Shown: one piece after another, positions 6,200 through 13,732 of the stretch
Position numbering within the stretch: position 1 is the stretch's first letter
Layout: each line of letters begins with the position of its first letter
Assembly (NCBI GenBank): GCA_002480345.1
Contig: DLBY01000041.1
Span: forward strand, 24,358 to 40,495
Source: Phycisphaerales bacterium UBA7812
Lineage (GTDB): Bacteria > Planctomycetota > Phycisphaerae > Phycisphaerales > UBA1924
Length of the DNA stretch: 16,138 bases
Direction of reading: 5' to 3'
Program-made: the position numbers and the translations under genes
Notes under the pieces: generated by a model
Told to the model about the DNA's origin: nothing
Seen by the model: the letters and a program-made list of their open reading frames with translations, nothing else
Databases searched by the model: none

Positions 6200-7096
6200 A
6201 TGCGCATCGCGCTCATCTACACCCGCCTGCGGACCGAGGAACGGATGCTCCTCGACGCGTTCGAAACGCTCGGCTCGTCCGTCACGGTCGAACCCGTCGA
6301 TGTGCGCGCCGAGGCGTTCGACCTGTCGGAGGGAAGCCCCACCGCGGAGAAGTGGTCGGGCTATGACCTCGTGCTCGACCGCTGCGTCAGCCTCCGGGCC
6401 TCGACGACGATCTCCCGGGTCCTGGAACGCTTCGGCGTCCGGACGATCAACCGGGCGGACACGATCGAGATCGCGAGCGACAAGCTCCGGACTTCGCTCG
6501 CGCTCGAAGCAAACGGGATCCCCACGCCCCGGACGCTCGTCGCGGTCGAGGAGCCCGGTGCGCTCGACGCGGTCGAACAGGTCGGGTACCCCGCGGTGCT
6601 CAAGCCCACGGTGGGATCGTGGGGGCGTCTGCTGGCGAGGGTCAACGACCGGGACGCGGCCGAGGCGGTCATCGAGCACCGCGCCACGCTCGGGTCGAGC
6701 GCCCAGCAGGTGCACTATGTGCAGGAGCATGTGGACAAGCCCGGCGCCGACTACCGCGTGTTCGTGGTGGGGGGTGAGCCCGTCGCGGCGATCGCTCGCC
6801 GCAGCGAACACTGGGTCACCAACACCGCCCGCGGCGCGCGGGCCGAGGGGGTGGAGGTGACGGGCGAGCTGCGCGACCTGTCCGCCCGAGCCGCGGAAGC
6901 GGTGCGGGGCGATGTCGTCGCGGTGGATCTGTTCGAGAGCCCCGAGCGCGACCCGCGCGGACGCCGGATGCTCGTCAACGAGGTGAACCACTCCATGGAG
7001 TTCCGCAACAGCGTGGACACCACGGGCGTCAATATCCCCCTGCTGGTCGCGAAGCACGCCGTCGCGGTGGCGGAAGCGGAGAGAGCGACGGCGTAA
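6200..7096 (+). CDS. lysX: LysW ligase, ATP-grasp (LysX/ArgX)
   Basis: ATP-dependent ligase of the RimK-like ATP-grasp family; it joins the amino group of alpha-aminoadipate (lysine route) or glutamate (arginine route) to the C-terminal Glu of LysW. The protein has 298 residues. Visible: N-terminal domain from MRIALIYTRLR, the ATP-binding strand VLKPTVGSWG at 133-142, the DYRVFVVGG strand at 184-192, and the Mg-binding and substrate loop NEVNHSMEFRNSVDTTGVN at 260-278, which is strongly diagnostic. The loop reads NSVDTTG, which I associate more with LysX than ArgX, but I do not trust this enough to fix the substrate. It lies directly after lysW, and a 143-base structured spacer separates it from argC. 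Confidence 0.93.
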   Translation: MRIALIYTRLRTEERMLLDAFETLGSSVTVEPVDVRAEAFDLSEGSPTAEKWSGYDLVLDRCVSLRASTTISRVLERFGVRTINRADTIEIASDKLRTSLALEANGIPTPRTLVAVEEPGALDAVEQVGYPAVLKPTVGSWGRLLARVNDRDAAEAVIEHRATLGSSAQQVHYVQEHVDKPGADYRVFVVGGEPVAAIARRSEHWVTNTARGARAEGVEVTGELRDLSARAAEAVRGDVVAVDLFESPERDPRGRRMLVNEVNHSMEFRNSVDTTGVNIPLLVAKHAVAVAEAERATA

Positions 7097-7239
7097 GGAA
7101 ACGAACGGGTGCCACGACCGCCGCGCTCCGCGGCGCAGCCGTACCGCAGGCAGGACGGCCGGGACGAGCATCAGGGCGCCGCTCCGCGTCGAGTGATGGC
7201 ACCCGGCCGAGAGCCGACAGGCGAGACGAGGACAAACGC
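7097..7239 (+). other. Structured spacer between lysX and argC
   Basis: No ORF of its own. GGGTGCCA at 7107-7114 is complementary to TGGCACCC at 7197-7204 and could close a domain of about 98 nt. Inside are a hairpin CGCCGCG/CGCGGCG at 7119-7125 and 7129-7135 with a three-base loop, GCCGT/ACGGC at 7138-7142 and 7155-7159, and GAGC/GCTC at 7166-7169 and 7181-7184. There is no T tract, so no terminator. It may only stabilise or space the mRNA; at this GC content chance pairing is common. Confidence 0.35.
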
Positions 7240-8292
7240 GTGACCGACACAGGGAACACAACCGAACGCATGACCGTCTCCATCGTCGGGGGGAGCGGGT
7301 ACACCGGGGGCGAACTTCTCCGCCTGCTGCTCGACCACCCGGGCGTGACGGTCCAGGCGGTCACGAGCCGGGCGAACGCGGGCGAGCCCCTCCACCGCAA
7401 GCACCCCAACCTCCGGGGGCGGTCCGACCTCCTCTTCACCGCGCCCGACGAGCTCGAGAAGTGCGATGTCGTCTTCCTGTGCATGCCCCACGGGCGCGCC
7501 GCGAAGGAGATCGACCGCTACAACGAACTGGGCGACCTGATCGTCGATCTCTCCGCGGACTTCCGCCTGCGCGACGCGGAGACCTACAAGCAGTGGTACC
7601 GAGAGGACCACCCCGCGCCGCACAGGCTCGCGGATGTCGCGTACGGCCTCCCCGAGCTCAACCGCACCAACATCGCGGGCAGCCGATTCGTGAGCGGCGT
7701 GGGCTGCAACGCGACCGCGATGAACCTCGCGCTCGCGCCGCTCGCGAAGGCGGGCCTGATCGAGCGCGTGATCGCGGATATCAAGGTCGGGTCGTCGGAA
7801 GCGGGCGCCGAGCCCAGCGCCTCGTCGCACCACCCCGAGCGGTCCCGCGCCGTGCGTTCCTACGCGCTCACCGGGCACCGGCACGCCGCGGAAGTGCACC
7901 AGATGCTCGGCGATTTCACGCTCGATGTCACCGTCACCGCGATCGAGATGGTGCGCGGGGTGCTCTGCACCGCCCATGTCATCCCGACCGAAACGCTCGC
8001 GATGAAGGACCTCTGGAAGCTCTACCGCGGGATGTACCGCGCGGAGCCCTTCGTCCGCCTCGTGTGCGAACGCACGGGCCTGTTCCGCCTCCCAGACCCC
8101 GCGGTCCTGGGCGGGAGCAACTACGCCGATGTCGGGTTCGGCATCGACGACCGCACCGGACGCGTCGTCGCCCTGTGCGCCATCGACAACCTCATGAAGG
8201 GCGCCGCGGGCAGCGCCGTCCAGGCGATGAACATCGCCTTGGGCTTCGACGAAACCGCGGGCCTGACCTTCCCGGGCCTCCACCCCGCCTGA
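7240..8292 (+). CDS. argC: [LysW]-aminoadipyl/glutamyl phosphate reductase (ArgC/LysY)
   Basis: NADPH-dependent reductase that turns the LysW-bound acyl phosphate into the semialdehyde. The protein has 350 residues. Seen: Rossmann motif VGGSGYTGGELLRLL at 16-30, the catalytic cysteine C156 in SGVGCNATA, the conserved GHRHAAEV at 212-219, and the C-terminal SNYADVGFGID. GCNAT in place of the common GCYAT is the form I associate with LysW-dependent enzymes. GTG 7240 is chosen because GAGGA at 7228-7232 precedes it at proper distance; ATG 7270 would also give a complete Rossmann fold but lacks a good ribosome site. The gene lies between lysX and lysZ, which favours the LysW-bound substrate over N-acetylglutamyl phosphate. 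Confidence 0.92.
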   Translation: MTDTGNTTERMTVSIVGGSGYTGGELLRLLLDHPGVTVQAVTSRANAGEPLHRKHPNLRGRSDLLFTAPDELEKCDVVFLCMPHGRAAKEIDRYNELGDLIVDLSADFRLRDAETYKQWYREDHPAPHRLADVAYGLPELNRTNIAGSRFVSGVGCNATAMNLALAPLAKAGLIERVIADIKVGSSEAGAEPSASSHHPERSRAVRSYALTGHRHAAEVHQMLGDFTLDVTVTAIEMVRGVLCTAHVIPTETLAMKDLWKLYRGMYRAEPFVRLVCERTGLFRLPDPAVLGGSNYADVGFGIDDRTGRVVALCAIDNLMKGAAGSAVQAMNIALGFDETAGLTFPGLHPA

Positions 8293-8358
8293 TCCCGACC
8301 CCGAAACCTGTCCCACGCACCCAGCCGATCACCCCGCTGGAGAACGAGAGAATCCACC

Positions 8359-9207
8359 ATGACCACCATCGTCATCAAGATCGGCGGAGGCGAGGGCATC
8401 GAACTCGGGCCCATCCTCGACGAGTTCAGCGAACTCGTGAAATCGGGCGTCCGGGCCGTGCTCGTGCACGGCGGTTCGCACGAGACCAATCTCGTCAGCG
8501 AACAGCTGGGCCACCCCCCCACCTTCATCAAGAGCCCGTCGGGGCACGAGAGCCGGCGCACCGACCGCACCACGCTCGAGATCTTCGAGATGGTCTACTG
8601 CGGCAAGACCAACAAGGGCATCGTCGAGCACCTGCAGACCCGGGGTGTGAACGCCCTGGGGCTCAGCGGCATCGACGGTGGGCTCTGGAAAGGCAAGCGC
8701 AAGGGCGCCATCCGCGCCGTCGACGACGAGGGACGGACCACCATCATCCGCGACGATCTGTCGGGCAAGGTCGAATCGTGCGACGCGGCGCTGATCAACC
8801 TCCTGCTCGACAGCGGACGCACGCCCGTCCTGACGCCCCCCGCGCTCGCGGTCGACGGAGACGACCCCGGGAAGTCGGTCGCGATCAATGTCGACGCGGA
8901 CCGCGCCGCCGCGATCACCGCCGCCGCCCTGGGCGCCGACGAACTCCTGCTGCTCAGCAATGTGCCGGGCGTGCTCGCGGATCCGAGTGATCGCTCGACG
9001 CTCATCGCCTCCACCGCGGAAGCGGGGATCGACGCGGTGCGCGAGGCCGCGGGGGGGCGGATGAAGAACAAGGTGCTCGCCGCGGAGGAGGCGCTCAACG
9101 GGGGTGTCAAGCGATCCGTCATCGGGTCGGCGAACGGGGAAAACCCCATCGCCGCGGCTCGGGCTGGCGCGGGCACGGTGTTCGAGCCGACCGCGAATCC
9201 CGCGTAA
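8359..9207 (+). CDS. argB: [LysW]-aminoadipate/glutamate kinase (ArgB/LysZ)
   Basis: Amino-acid kinase that phosphorylates the side-chain carboxylate of the LysW-bound substrate. The protein has 282 residues. Seen: the N-terminal KIGGGEG strand-loop, HGGSHETN at 37-44 (substrate and phosphate binding), a SPSGHESRRTDRTTLEIF segment from residue 59 that is typical of the LysZ branch, and a VDADRAAA segment near the nucleotide site. The C-terminal GGRMKNKVLAAEEALNGGV matches the family. ATG 8359 lies 66 bases after argC, with GGAG near 8340 and a purine-rich GAGAGAA closer to the start. It lacks an N-terminal arginine-sensing extension of the kind seen in some feedback-inhibited NAG kinases. Confidence 0.93.
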   Translation: MTTIVIKIGGGEGIELGPILDEFSELVKSGVRAVLVHGGSHETNLVSEQLGHPPTFIKSPSGHESRRTDRTTLEIFEMVYCGKTNKGIVEHLQTRGVNALGLSGIDGGLWKGKRKGAIRAVDDEGRTTIIRDDLSGKVESCDAALINLLLDSGRTPVLTPPALAVDGDDPGKSVAINVDADRAAAITAAALGADELLLLSNVPGVLADPSDRSTLIASTAEAGIDAVREAAGGRMKNKVLAAEEALNGGVKRSVIGSANGENPIAAARAGAGTVFEPTANPA

Positions 9208-9324
9208 CCCGATGCATCCCGAACCGCGACCGTGACGGCGCGGTTTCCGACAAACCCGGACCGCTCCCTCACGGTCGCGGCTCGTCCAGAAGCACGATTG
9301 AACCGATCGATTGAGAGGGTCACC

Positions 9325-10464
9325 ATGACCACCGCCCAGACGAGCACACCCACGGAGGCACCCGCCGTGCGCCCGATGACCGACGACGAAGCGACCGACC
9401 TGATCGTCGATCTCGTGGGCACCAAGAGCCTCAGCGGCGCCGAGCGCCCCGCGGTGGATGTCTTCGTGCGCCGCGCCGCGGTCGCGGGGTTCCACAGCGA
9501 GATCGACGCCGCGGGCAACGGGCTCGCCTGGCGCCGCGCAGCGGGCGACACCCCCGCGGGCGAGCAGAAGACCATCGTCCTGCTCGGGCACATCGACACC
9601 GTCCCGGGCGACATCCCCGTCCGCCTCGAGGACGGCGTCCTCCACGGGCGAGGATCCGTCGACGCGAAGGGCCCCCTCGCCTCGTTTCTCGCGGGCGCGT
9701 CGCGGGCCGAGCTGCCGGATGGCGTCAACCTGCTCGTCTGCGCCGCGTGCGGGGAAGAGGAAGAATCCCCCGGCGCCCATCACCTCAAGACCCAACTCCG
9801 ACCCGACGCCTGCTTCATCGGCGAGCCCAGCGCCTGGGACGGCGTCACCCTGGGCTACAAGGGCTCGGTCCGCATGAACGCGACCGTCACCCGCGACAAC
9901 GGGCACTCGGCCGGGCCGGGCGATTCCGCCTGCGACTATCTCATCGCCTGGTGGCAACGCGTCCAGCAGCGCGTCCACGATCTCAACAGGGACCGCACGG
10001 GCGACTTCGACCGCATCCTCTGGTCCGTGCGAGGCATCGCCTCCAACAACGACGGCCTGCACGATGTCGGCGAACTCAACGCGGGTTACCGCCTCCCCAC
10101 CTGGATCACCGTCCGCGAACTCAAGGACATCATCCGCGACATCGACCACGACGGGGTCAACCTGATCTTCACCGGAGACGAGGAAGCCTGGCGCTCCGAA
10201 CGCAACGACCCCGTCGCCCGCGCCCTCTCCGCCGCGATTCGCGCCGAGGGCGCACGCCCCAAGCCCAAGGTCAAGACCGGCACCTGCGACATGAATGTCG
10301 TGGGCCCGGTGTGGCGGTGCCCCATCGCCGCGTACGGGCCGGGCGATTCCCTGCTCGACCACAGCCCCACCGAGCACCTCGTCATCGACGAATACCACGC
10401 CGCGATCCGCGTCGTGAGCAGGGCGATCGAGAGCCTCGCGACAGAACTCACCGCGACTCCCTGA
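9325..10464 (+). CDS. lysK: [LysW]-lysine/ornithine hydrolase
   Basis: Metallopeptidase of the M20 family that frees lysine or ornithine from LysW, the last step of the pathway. The protein has 379 residues. Seen: metal ligands in HIDTVPGD (H89, D91), GRGSVDAKG (bridging D113), the catalytic pair EE near 144-145 (CGEEEE), IGEPSAWD (E167) and the C-terminal DHSPTEH ending at H351; TGTCDMNVVGP at 318-328 is typical of LysK. The frame is open from GTG 9232, which would add 31 residues, but GAGAGGG at 9313-9319 places initiation at ATG 9325. The gap to argB is 117 bases with nothing else visible. No aminotransferase gene follows. Confidence 0.93.
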   Translation: MTTAQTSTPTEAPAVRPMTDDEATDLIVDLVGTKSLSGAERPAVDVFVRRAAVAGFHSEIDAAGNGLAWRRAAGDTPAGEQKTIVLLGHIDTVPGDIPVRLEDGVLHGRGSVDAKGPLASFLAGASRAELPDGVNLLVCAACGEEEESPGAHHLKTQLRPDACFIGEPSAWDGVTLGYKGSVRMNATVTRDNGHSAGPGDSACDYLIAWWQRVQQRVHDLNRDRTGDFDRILWSVRGIASNNDGLHDVGELNAGYRLPTWITVRELKDIIRDIDHDGVNLIFTGDEEAWRSERNDPVARALSAAIRAEGARPKPKVKTGTCDMNVVGPVWRCPIAAYGPGDSLLDHSPTEHLVIDEYHAAIRVVSRAIESLATELTATP

Positions 10465-10504
10465 ACGCAACGGCGTGCACCTCGTCTGGGGATCGAGTAC
10501 GAAA

Positions 10505-10588
10505 GAGCCCGGAGCGTGAGCAACGGGCCACGCCGGCGCGATCTCTGCGACGGTGCCCCGACCGCCCCGTCGCTCACGCTCCGGGCTC
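10505..10588 (+). terminator. Very long inverted repeat closing the lys cluster
   Basis: GAGCCCGGAGCGTGAGC at 10505-10521 is perfectly repeated in inverse at 10572-10588 (17 bp). After one mismatch the stem continues with ACGGG (10523-10527) against CCCGT (10566-10570), giving about 22 pairs around a 38-base loop. CTTCTTTCC follows, and GAAA precedes, so it could work as a terminator in both directions. Its size is unusual for a terminator, and it might be a copy of a dispersed palindromic repeat. Confidence 0.65.
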
Positions 10589-10660
10589 CTTCTTTCCGCT
10601 CATCATGATCGTTTGCCAGTCCTATCCACCGGATGCCACCACCCGCGCTCACTCTCCCGG

Positions 10661-10666
10661 TATCGT
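10661..10666 (+). promoter_or_regulatory. -10-like box TATCGT for purU, leaderless spacing
   Basis: TATCGT ends 6 nt before the purU ATG at 10673. There is no Shine-Dalgarno sequence and no convincing -35. It has the same geometry as the boxes before purE and gatB. Confidence 0.5.
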
Positions 10667-10672
10667 CTCCGC

Positions 10673-11557
10673 ATGCCCACCGCCCGCGTGCTCATCCGCT
10701 GCCCCGACCGGTCCGGCGTCGTCGCCCGCGTCGCCTCGTTCCTCGCCGAGGCGGGGCTGAACATCCTCGACGCCGACCAGCACACCGACCCGATGACGGG
10801 CCGCTTCTTCATGCGCGTCGAGTTCGACGCGGGCGCCGATTCTCCGATGCCCGGCACCGACGACCGCGCCCGCATCGAGCGGGAGTTCACCGCCGCGGTC
10901 GCCGAGCCGCTGTCGATGGACGCGTTCTTCCGCTGGCCCGTGCGCACGAAGCGGATCGCCGTGCTCGCGGGCCCGAGCCTGCACTGCGCCGCCGACCTGC
11001 TGTGGCGGGTCTCCACCGGCGAGATCAACGCCGAGGTCACGCGCATCATCTCAAACCACGAATCCGCCGGCGACCTCGCCGACCGGTTCGGCCACCCGTT
11101 TCACTGCCTCCCCGTCACGAAAGACACCAAGTCTCAGCAGGAAGCCGCGATCGCAAACCTCCTCGACGCCGACCGCGACAGCCCCGAGGGCCTCGACCTG
11201 ATCGTCCTCGCCCGCTACATGCAGATCCTCTCCGACGACTTCACCGCCGCCCGCCCGGGACGGATCATCAACATCCACCACTCGTTCCTGCCCGCCTTCA
11301 AGGGCGCCAAGCCTTATCACCAGGCCTTCGAACGGGGCGTCAAACTCATCGGCGCCACCAGCCACTACGCGACCGCCGACCTCGACGAGGGCCCGATCAT
11401 CGCCCAGCGCGTCGCCCATGTCTCCCACCGCGACCGCGTCGAGGACCTCGTCCGCAAGGGCCGCGACCTCGAACGCACCACGCTCGCCGAAGCCGTGCGT
11501 TTGCACCTCGACGACCGCGTGCTGATCGAGGGTCGCAAGACGATCGTGTTCGATTGA
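10673..11557 (+). CDS. purU: Formyltetrahydrofolate deformylase
   Basis: Hydrolyses 10-formyl-THF to formate and THF, balancing one-carbon pools and supplying formate for purine synthesis. The protein has 294 residues, as expected. An N-terminal ACT domain (about 1-85, starting VLIRCPDRSGVVARV) is followed by a formyltransferase-fold domain with the catalytic triad N200, H202 and D238 in NIHHSFLPAF and LDEGPII. The segment before the first catalytic helix reads LAGPSLHC where many homologues have VSKxxHC, a mild variation. An open frame extends upstream to 10553 but lies in the hairpin region, so ATG 10673 is used. It stands alone between the lys terminator hairpin and the convergent ridA. 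Confidence 0.95.
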   Translation: MPTARVLIRCPDRSGVVARVASFLAEAGLNILDADQHTDPMTGRFFMRVEFDAGADSPMPGTDDRARIEREFTAAVAEPLSMDAFFRWPVRTKRIAVLAGPSLHCAADLLWRVSTGEINAEVTRIISNHESAGDLADRFGHPFHCLPVTKDTKSQQEAAIANLLDADRDSPEGLDLIVLARYMQILSDDFTAARPGRIINIHHSFLPAFKGAKPYHQAFERGVKLIGATSHYATADLDEGPIIAQRVAHVSHRDRVEDLVRKGRDLERTTLAEAVRLHLDDRVLIEGRKTIVFD

Positions 11558-11566
11558 GTGGATCGA

Positions 11567-11605
11567 GCACGAGACCATCGTGCCACTGACCTGCGTCACA
11601 GGTCA
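11567..11605. terminator. Two adjacent hairpins between convergent purU and ridA
   Basis: GCACGA/TCGTGC at 11567-11572 and 11578-11583, and TGACCTG/CAGGTCA at 11587-11593 and 11599-11605, each with a 5-base loop. The second overlaps the ridA stop codon. Neither is followed by a T tract, so they may protect 3' ends and not terminate by themselves. Confidence 0.4.
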
Positions 11606-12016
11606 GCGCTTCGACACCACACCCTCGCACTCGACCTCCACCACCATGTCCGGGTGCACCAGCCCGCTCGTCCCCACCAGCGTCAGGCAGGGCCGATGGT
11701 CGCCAAAGAAGGCCTTGTGCGCCGCCCCGATCGCCTCGTGCTGGCCCACATCCGTCGTGTAGATCCGCGAGCGCACGATGCACGACCGATCGAGCCCCAG
11801 CGCGTCGAGCGCGCTCTGCACGATCTCGAAGCACCGCGTCGTCTGGGCCGCGCCGTCGCCCGGCGCGCAGATCGACCCGTCGGGCATCGCCGCTGTCGTC
11901 CCGCTGAACCAGACGCGATCGCCCACCACCACCGCCCGGCTGTACCCGTTCGCGGCCTCCCACGCCGACCCGGTGGAGACGAACTTCGTGTCGTTGGTTT
12001 CTCTGACATTCGCCAT
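11603..12016 (-). CDS. RidA/YjgF-family protein
   Basis: Small trimeric-fold protein of the Rid family; RidA members hydrolyse reactive enamine/imine intermediates made by PLP enzymes, but several subfamilies have unknown activity. The protein has 137 residues. Visible: FVSTGSAWEAANGYSRAV at 12-29, FSGTT at 37-41, RIYTTDV at 84-90, and R108 in HRPCLTLVGTSGL, which aligns with the catalytic arginine of RidA. The GSxWE-GYSRA opening is more like the divergent YjgF-like subgroups than E. coli RidA. The start is ATG 12016, 23 bases after gatB, so it is probably co-transcribed with gatB. A longer open frame upstream overlaps gatB in another frame and is spurious. Confidence 0.85.
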   Translation of the reverse strand: MANVRETNDTKFVSTGSAWEAANGYSRAVVVGDRVWFSGTTAAMPDGSICAPGDGAAQTTRCFEIVQSALDALGLDRSCIVRSRIYTTDVGQHEAIGAAHKAFFGDHRPCLTLVGTSGLVHPDMVVEVECEGVVSKR

Positions 12017-12039
12017 CGTGCAGTCCCCCGGTGAACCCG

Positions 12040-13698
12040 CTACGACCCGATCCGCTCGATCAGCATCGCCCGCACCGCCTTCGCGTCGGCGCTGCCCCCG
12101 CTCTTGCCCATCACCTCGCCGATCAGCCGCCCGACCGCCTGCTGCTTGCCACCCCGGATCTGCTCGACGATCTCGGGGTTCGCCGCGATGACCTCGTCCA
12201 CCCAGCCCTGCATCGCGCCCTCGTCGCGCACGATGAGCCAGCCCTCGTACTCCGCGACACCCGCGGGGTCGCGTCCCTCGTAACCCGGCTCGGCGAGTTG
12301 CTCGACCAGCTTGCCCGCGTTCGCCGCGGAGATGTCGTCCGCCTCGCGCAGGCGGGCGATCGCCGCGATCTGGACCGCGTCCAGGCCCACGCCCGCGAGC
12401 GAGCACCCGCGCTCGTTCGCAAGGCGCGCCACCTGCTGCAGCACGATGTTTGCCACCGCCTTGCCGGCGCGTTCACGCCCGATGCCCTTCGCGCCCTTCT
12501 TCTTTTTCTTCTTTCCGTCGTCCGGGTCGGCCGTCGTCGACCCGGGGCTGACCACCTCGTCCACCGCCGCGTCGAAGAGTTCCGCATCGGCGCGCTCCTC
12601 GATCAGCACCGCGCCCTCGTCCGCCCCAAGCCCGATCGATTCACGCCAGCGCACCAGCCGCTCCAGGGGCAATTCGGGCAGCGACCCGCGGATCTCCTCG
12701 ACCCACGCCTCCTCGACGACCAGCGTCGGGAGGTCCGGGTCGGGGAAGTACCGGTAGTCGTGCGCGTCCTCTTTCTCGCGCTGGATGACCGTCACGCCCC
12801 GATTGTCGTCCCAGCCACGCGTCGTCTTCGTACCCGGACCGAACTCCAGGCCCGTCTCCCGCCACCGGCCCGGCTGCTGCGCAATCTCATGCTCGATCGC
12901 CCCCGACACCGCCCGGAACGAGTTGAGGTTCTTCACCTCGGTGATGGGCGTCCGCACCGTCCGACCGCCCGCGAGCGTCAGTTCGCAGTTGATGTTGGGC
13001 TCGAACCGCATGTGCCCCTTCTGCATCACCCCCTCGGTCGCGCCCACGAACCGGCAGATCATCCGCAGCAGCCGGCAGAACGCCACCGCCTCGTCCGCCG
13101 ATGCGAGGTCGGGCTGCGTCACGATCTCCAGCAGGGGCGTCCCCGCCCGGTTCAGGTCCACCAGCGAGCCGTCGATCGCGCCGCCCCCCGGCGCCTCGTG
13201 GCTCAGCTTCCCCGCGTCCTCCTCGAGGTGCGCCCGGATGATCCCGACGCGCGAGAACCCGCCCTCGAGATCGAACGCGCCCTTCTCGCCCAAGCCCGGC
13301 ACATCGAGATACCCGTCGTAGCACAGGGGCAGGTCGTACTGGCTGATCTGGTACCCCTTGGGCAGATCGGGATAGGTGTACGACTTGCGGTCCCACTTCG
13401 TCTCCGGCGCGATCGAGCAGTTGAGCGCGAGCCCGACCAGGACCGACAACTCCACCGCACGCCTGTTCAGCCCCGGGAGCGCCCCGGGAAGCGCCATCAC
13501 CACCGGGTCGAGCAGCGTGTTCGCGAGGGGCTCGGGCGCCGCGGTGCACCCCGCGAACGCCGGGCTCGCCGCGCGCGCGAACATCTTGCTCACCGTCGCG
13601 AGCTCGACATGGATCTCCATCCCGATGATCGGGCGGACGGATTCGATCGTCACCGACGCCCGCTCGTCCGCGGGCATCGCCTCAGCAGTCTTGCTCAT
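12040..13698 (-). CDS. gatB: Asp-tRNA(Asn)/Glu-tRNA(Gln) amidotransferase subunit B
   Basis: The tRNA-binding and kinase subunit of GatCAB, which converts mischarged Glu-tRNA(Gln) or Asp-tRNA(Asn) to the amide. The protein has 552 residues, longer than the usual 475-500. Seen: GMEIHVELATVSKMF at 26-40, the KWDRKSYTYPDLPKGYQISQ block at 101-120, HLEEDAGK, VDLNRAGTPLLEIV and DYRYFPDPDLP, all diagnostic, and a C-terminal YqeY-like tail. The extra length is partly a linker around residues 383-408 with six consecutive lysines (K396-401) and an Asp-rich stretch before it. The N-terminal zinc cysteines found in some GatB proteins are absent, as in Bacillus. ATG 13698 is chosen over an upstream GTG/ATG frame; a TACCAT box lies 6 nt before it. 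gatA and gatC are not in the window. Confidence 0.95.
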   Translation of the reverse strand: MSKTAEAMPADERASVTIESVRPIIGMEIHVELATVSKMFARAASPAFAGCTAAPEPLANTLLDPVVMALPGALPGLNRRAVELSVLVGLALNCSIAPETKWDRKSYTYPDLPKGYQISQYDLPLCYDGYLDVPGLGEKGAFDLEGGFSRVGIIRAHLEEDAGKLSHEAPGGGAIDGSLVDLNRAGTPLLEIVTQPDLASADEAVAFCRLLRMICRFVGATEGVMQKGHMRFEPNINCELTLAGGRTVRTPITEVKNLNSFRAVSGAIEHEIAQQPGRWRETGLEFGPGTKTTRGWDDNRGVTVIQREKEDAHDYRYFPDPDLPTLVVEEAWVEEIRGSLPELPLERLVRWRESIGLGADEGAVLIEERADAELFDAAVDEVVSPGSTTADPDDGKKKKKKGAKGIGRERAGKAVANIVLQQVARLANERGCSLAGVGLDAVQIAAIARLREADDISAANAGKLVEQLAEPGYEGRDPAGVAEYEGWLIVRDEGAMQGWVDEVIAANPEIVEQIRGGKQQAVGRLIGEVMGKSGGSADAKAVRAMLIERIGS

Positions 13699-13704
13699 GG
13701 GGAG

Positions 13705-13710
13705 ATGGTA
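13705..13710 (-). promoter_or_regulatory. -10-like box TACCAT for gatB, leaderless spacing
   Basis: On the minus strand TACCAT ends exactly 6 nt before the gatB ATG (13698), in the 34-base gap after the sigma-like gene. No Shine-Dalgarno sequence is present. It would give gatB-ridA its own transcript. Confidence 0.5.
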
Positions 13711-13732
13711 CAGGCGGCCCGCCGCGACGGGC

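Noticed and set aside
7107..7204. T-box-like GGGTGCCAC...ACCGC sequence before argC
   Set aside because: The T-box core GGGTGGNACCGCG is not present, and neither a specifier loop nor a terminator could be found.
9232..9324. N-terminal extension of lysK from GTG 9232
   Set aside because: The 31 residues have no family similarity, and a ribosome site directs initiation to ATG 9325.
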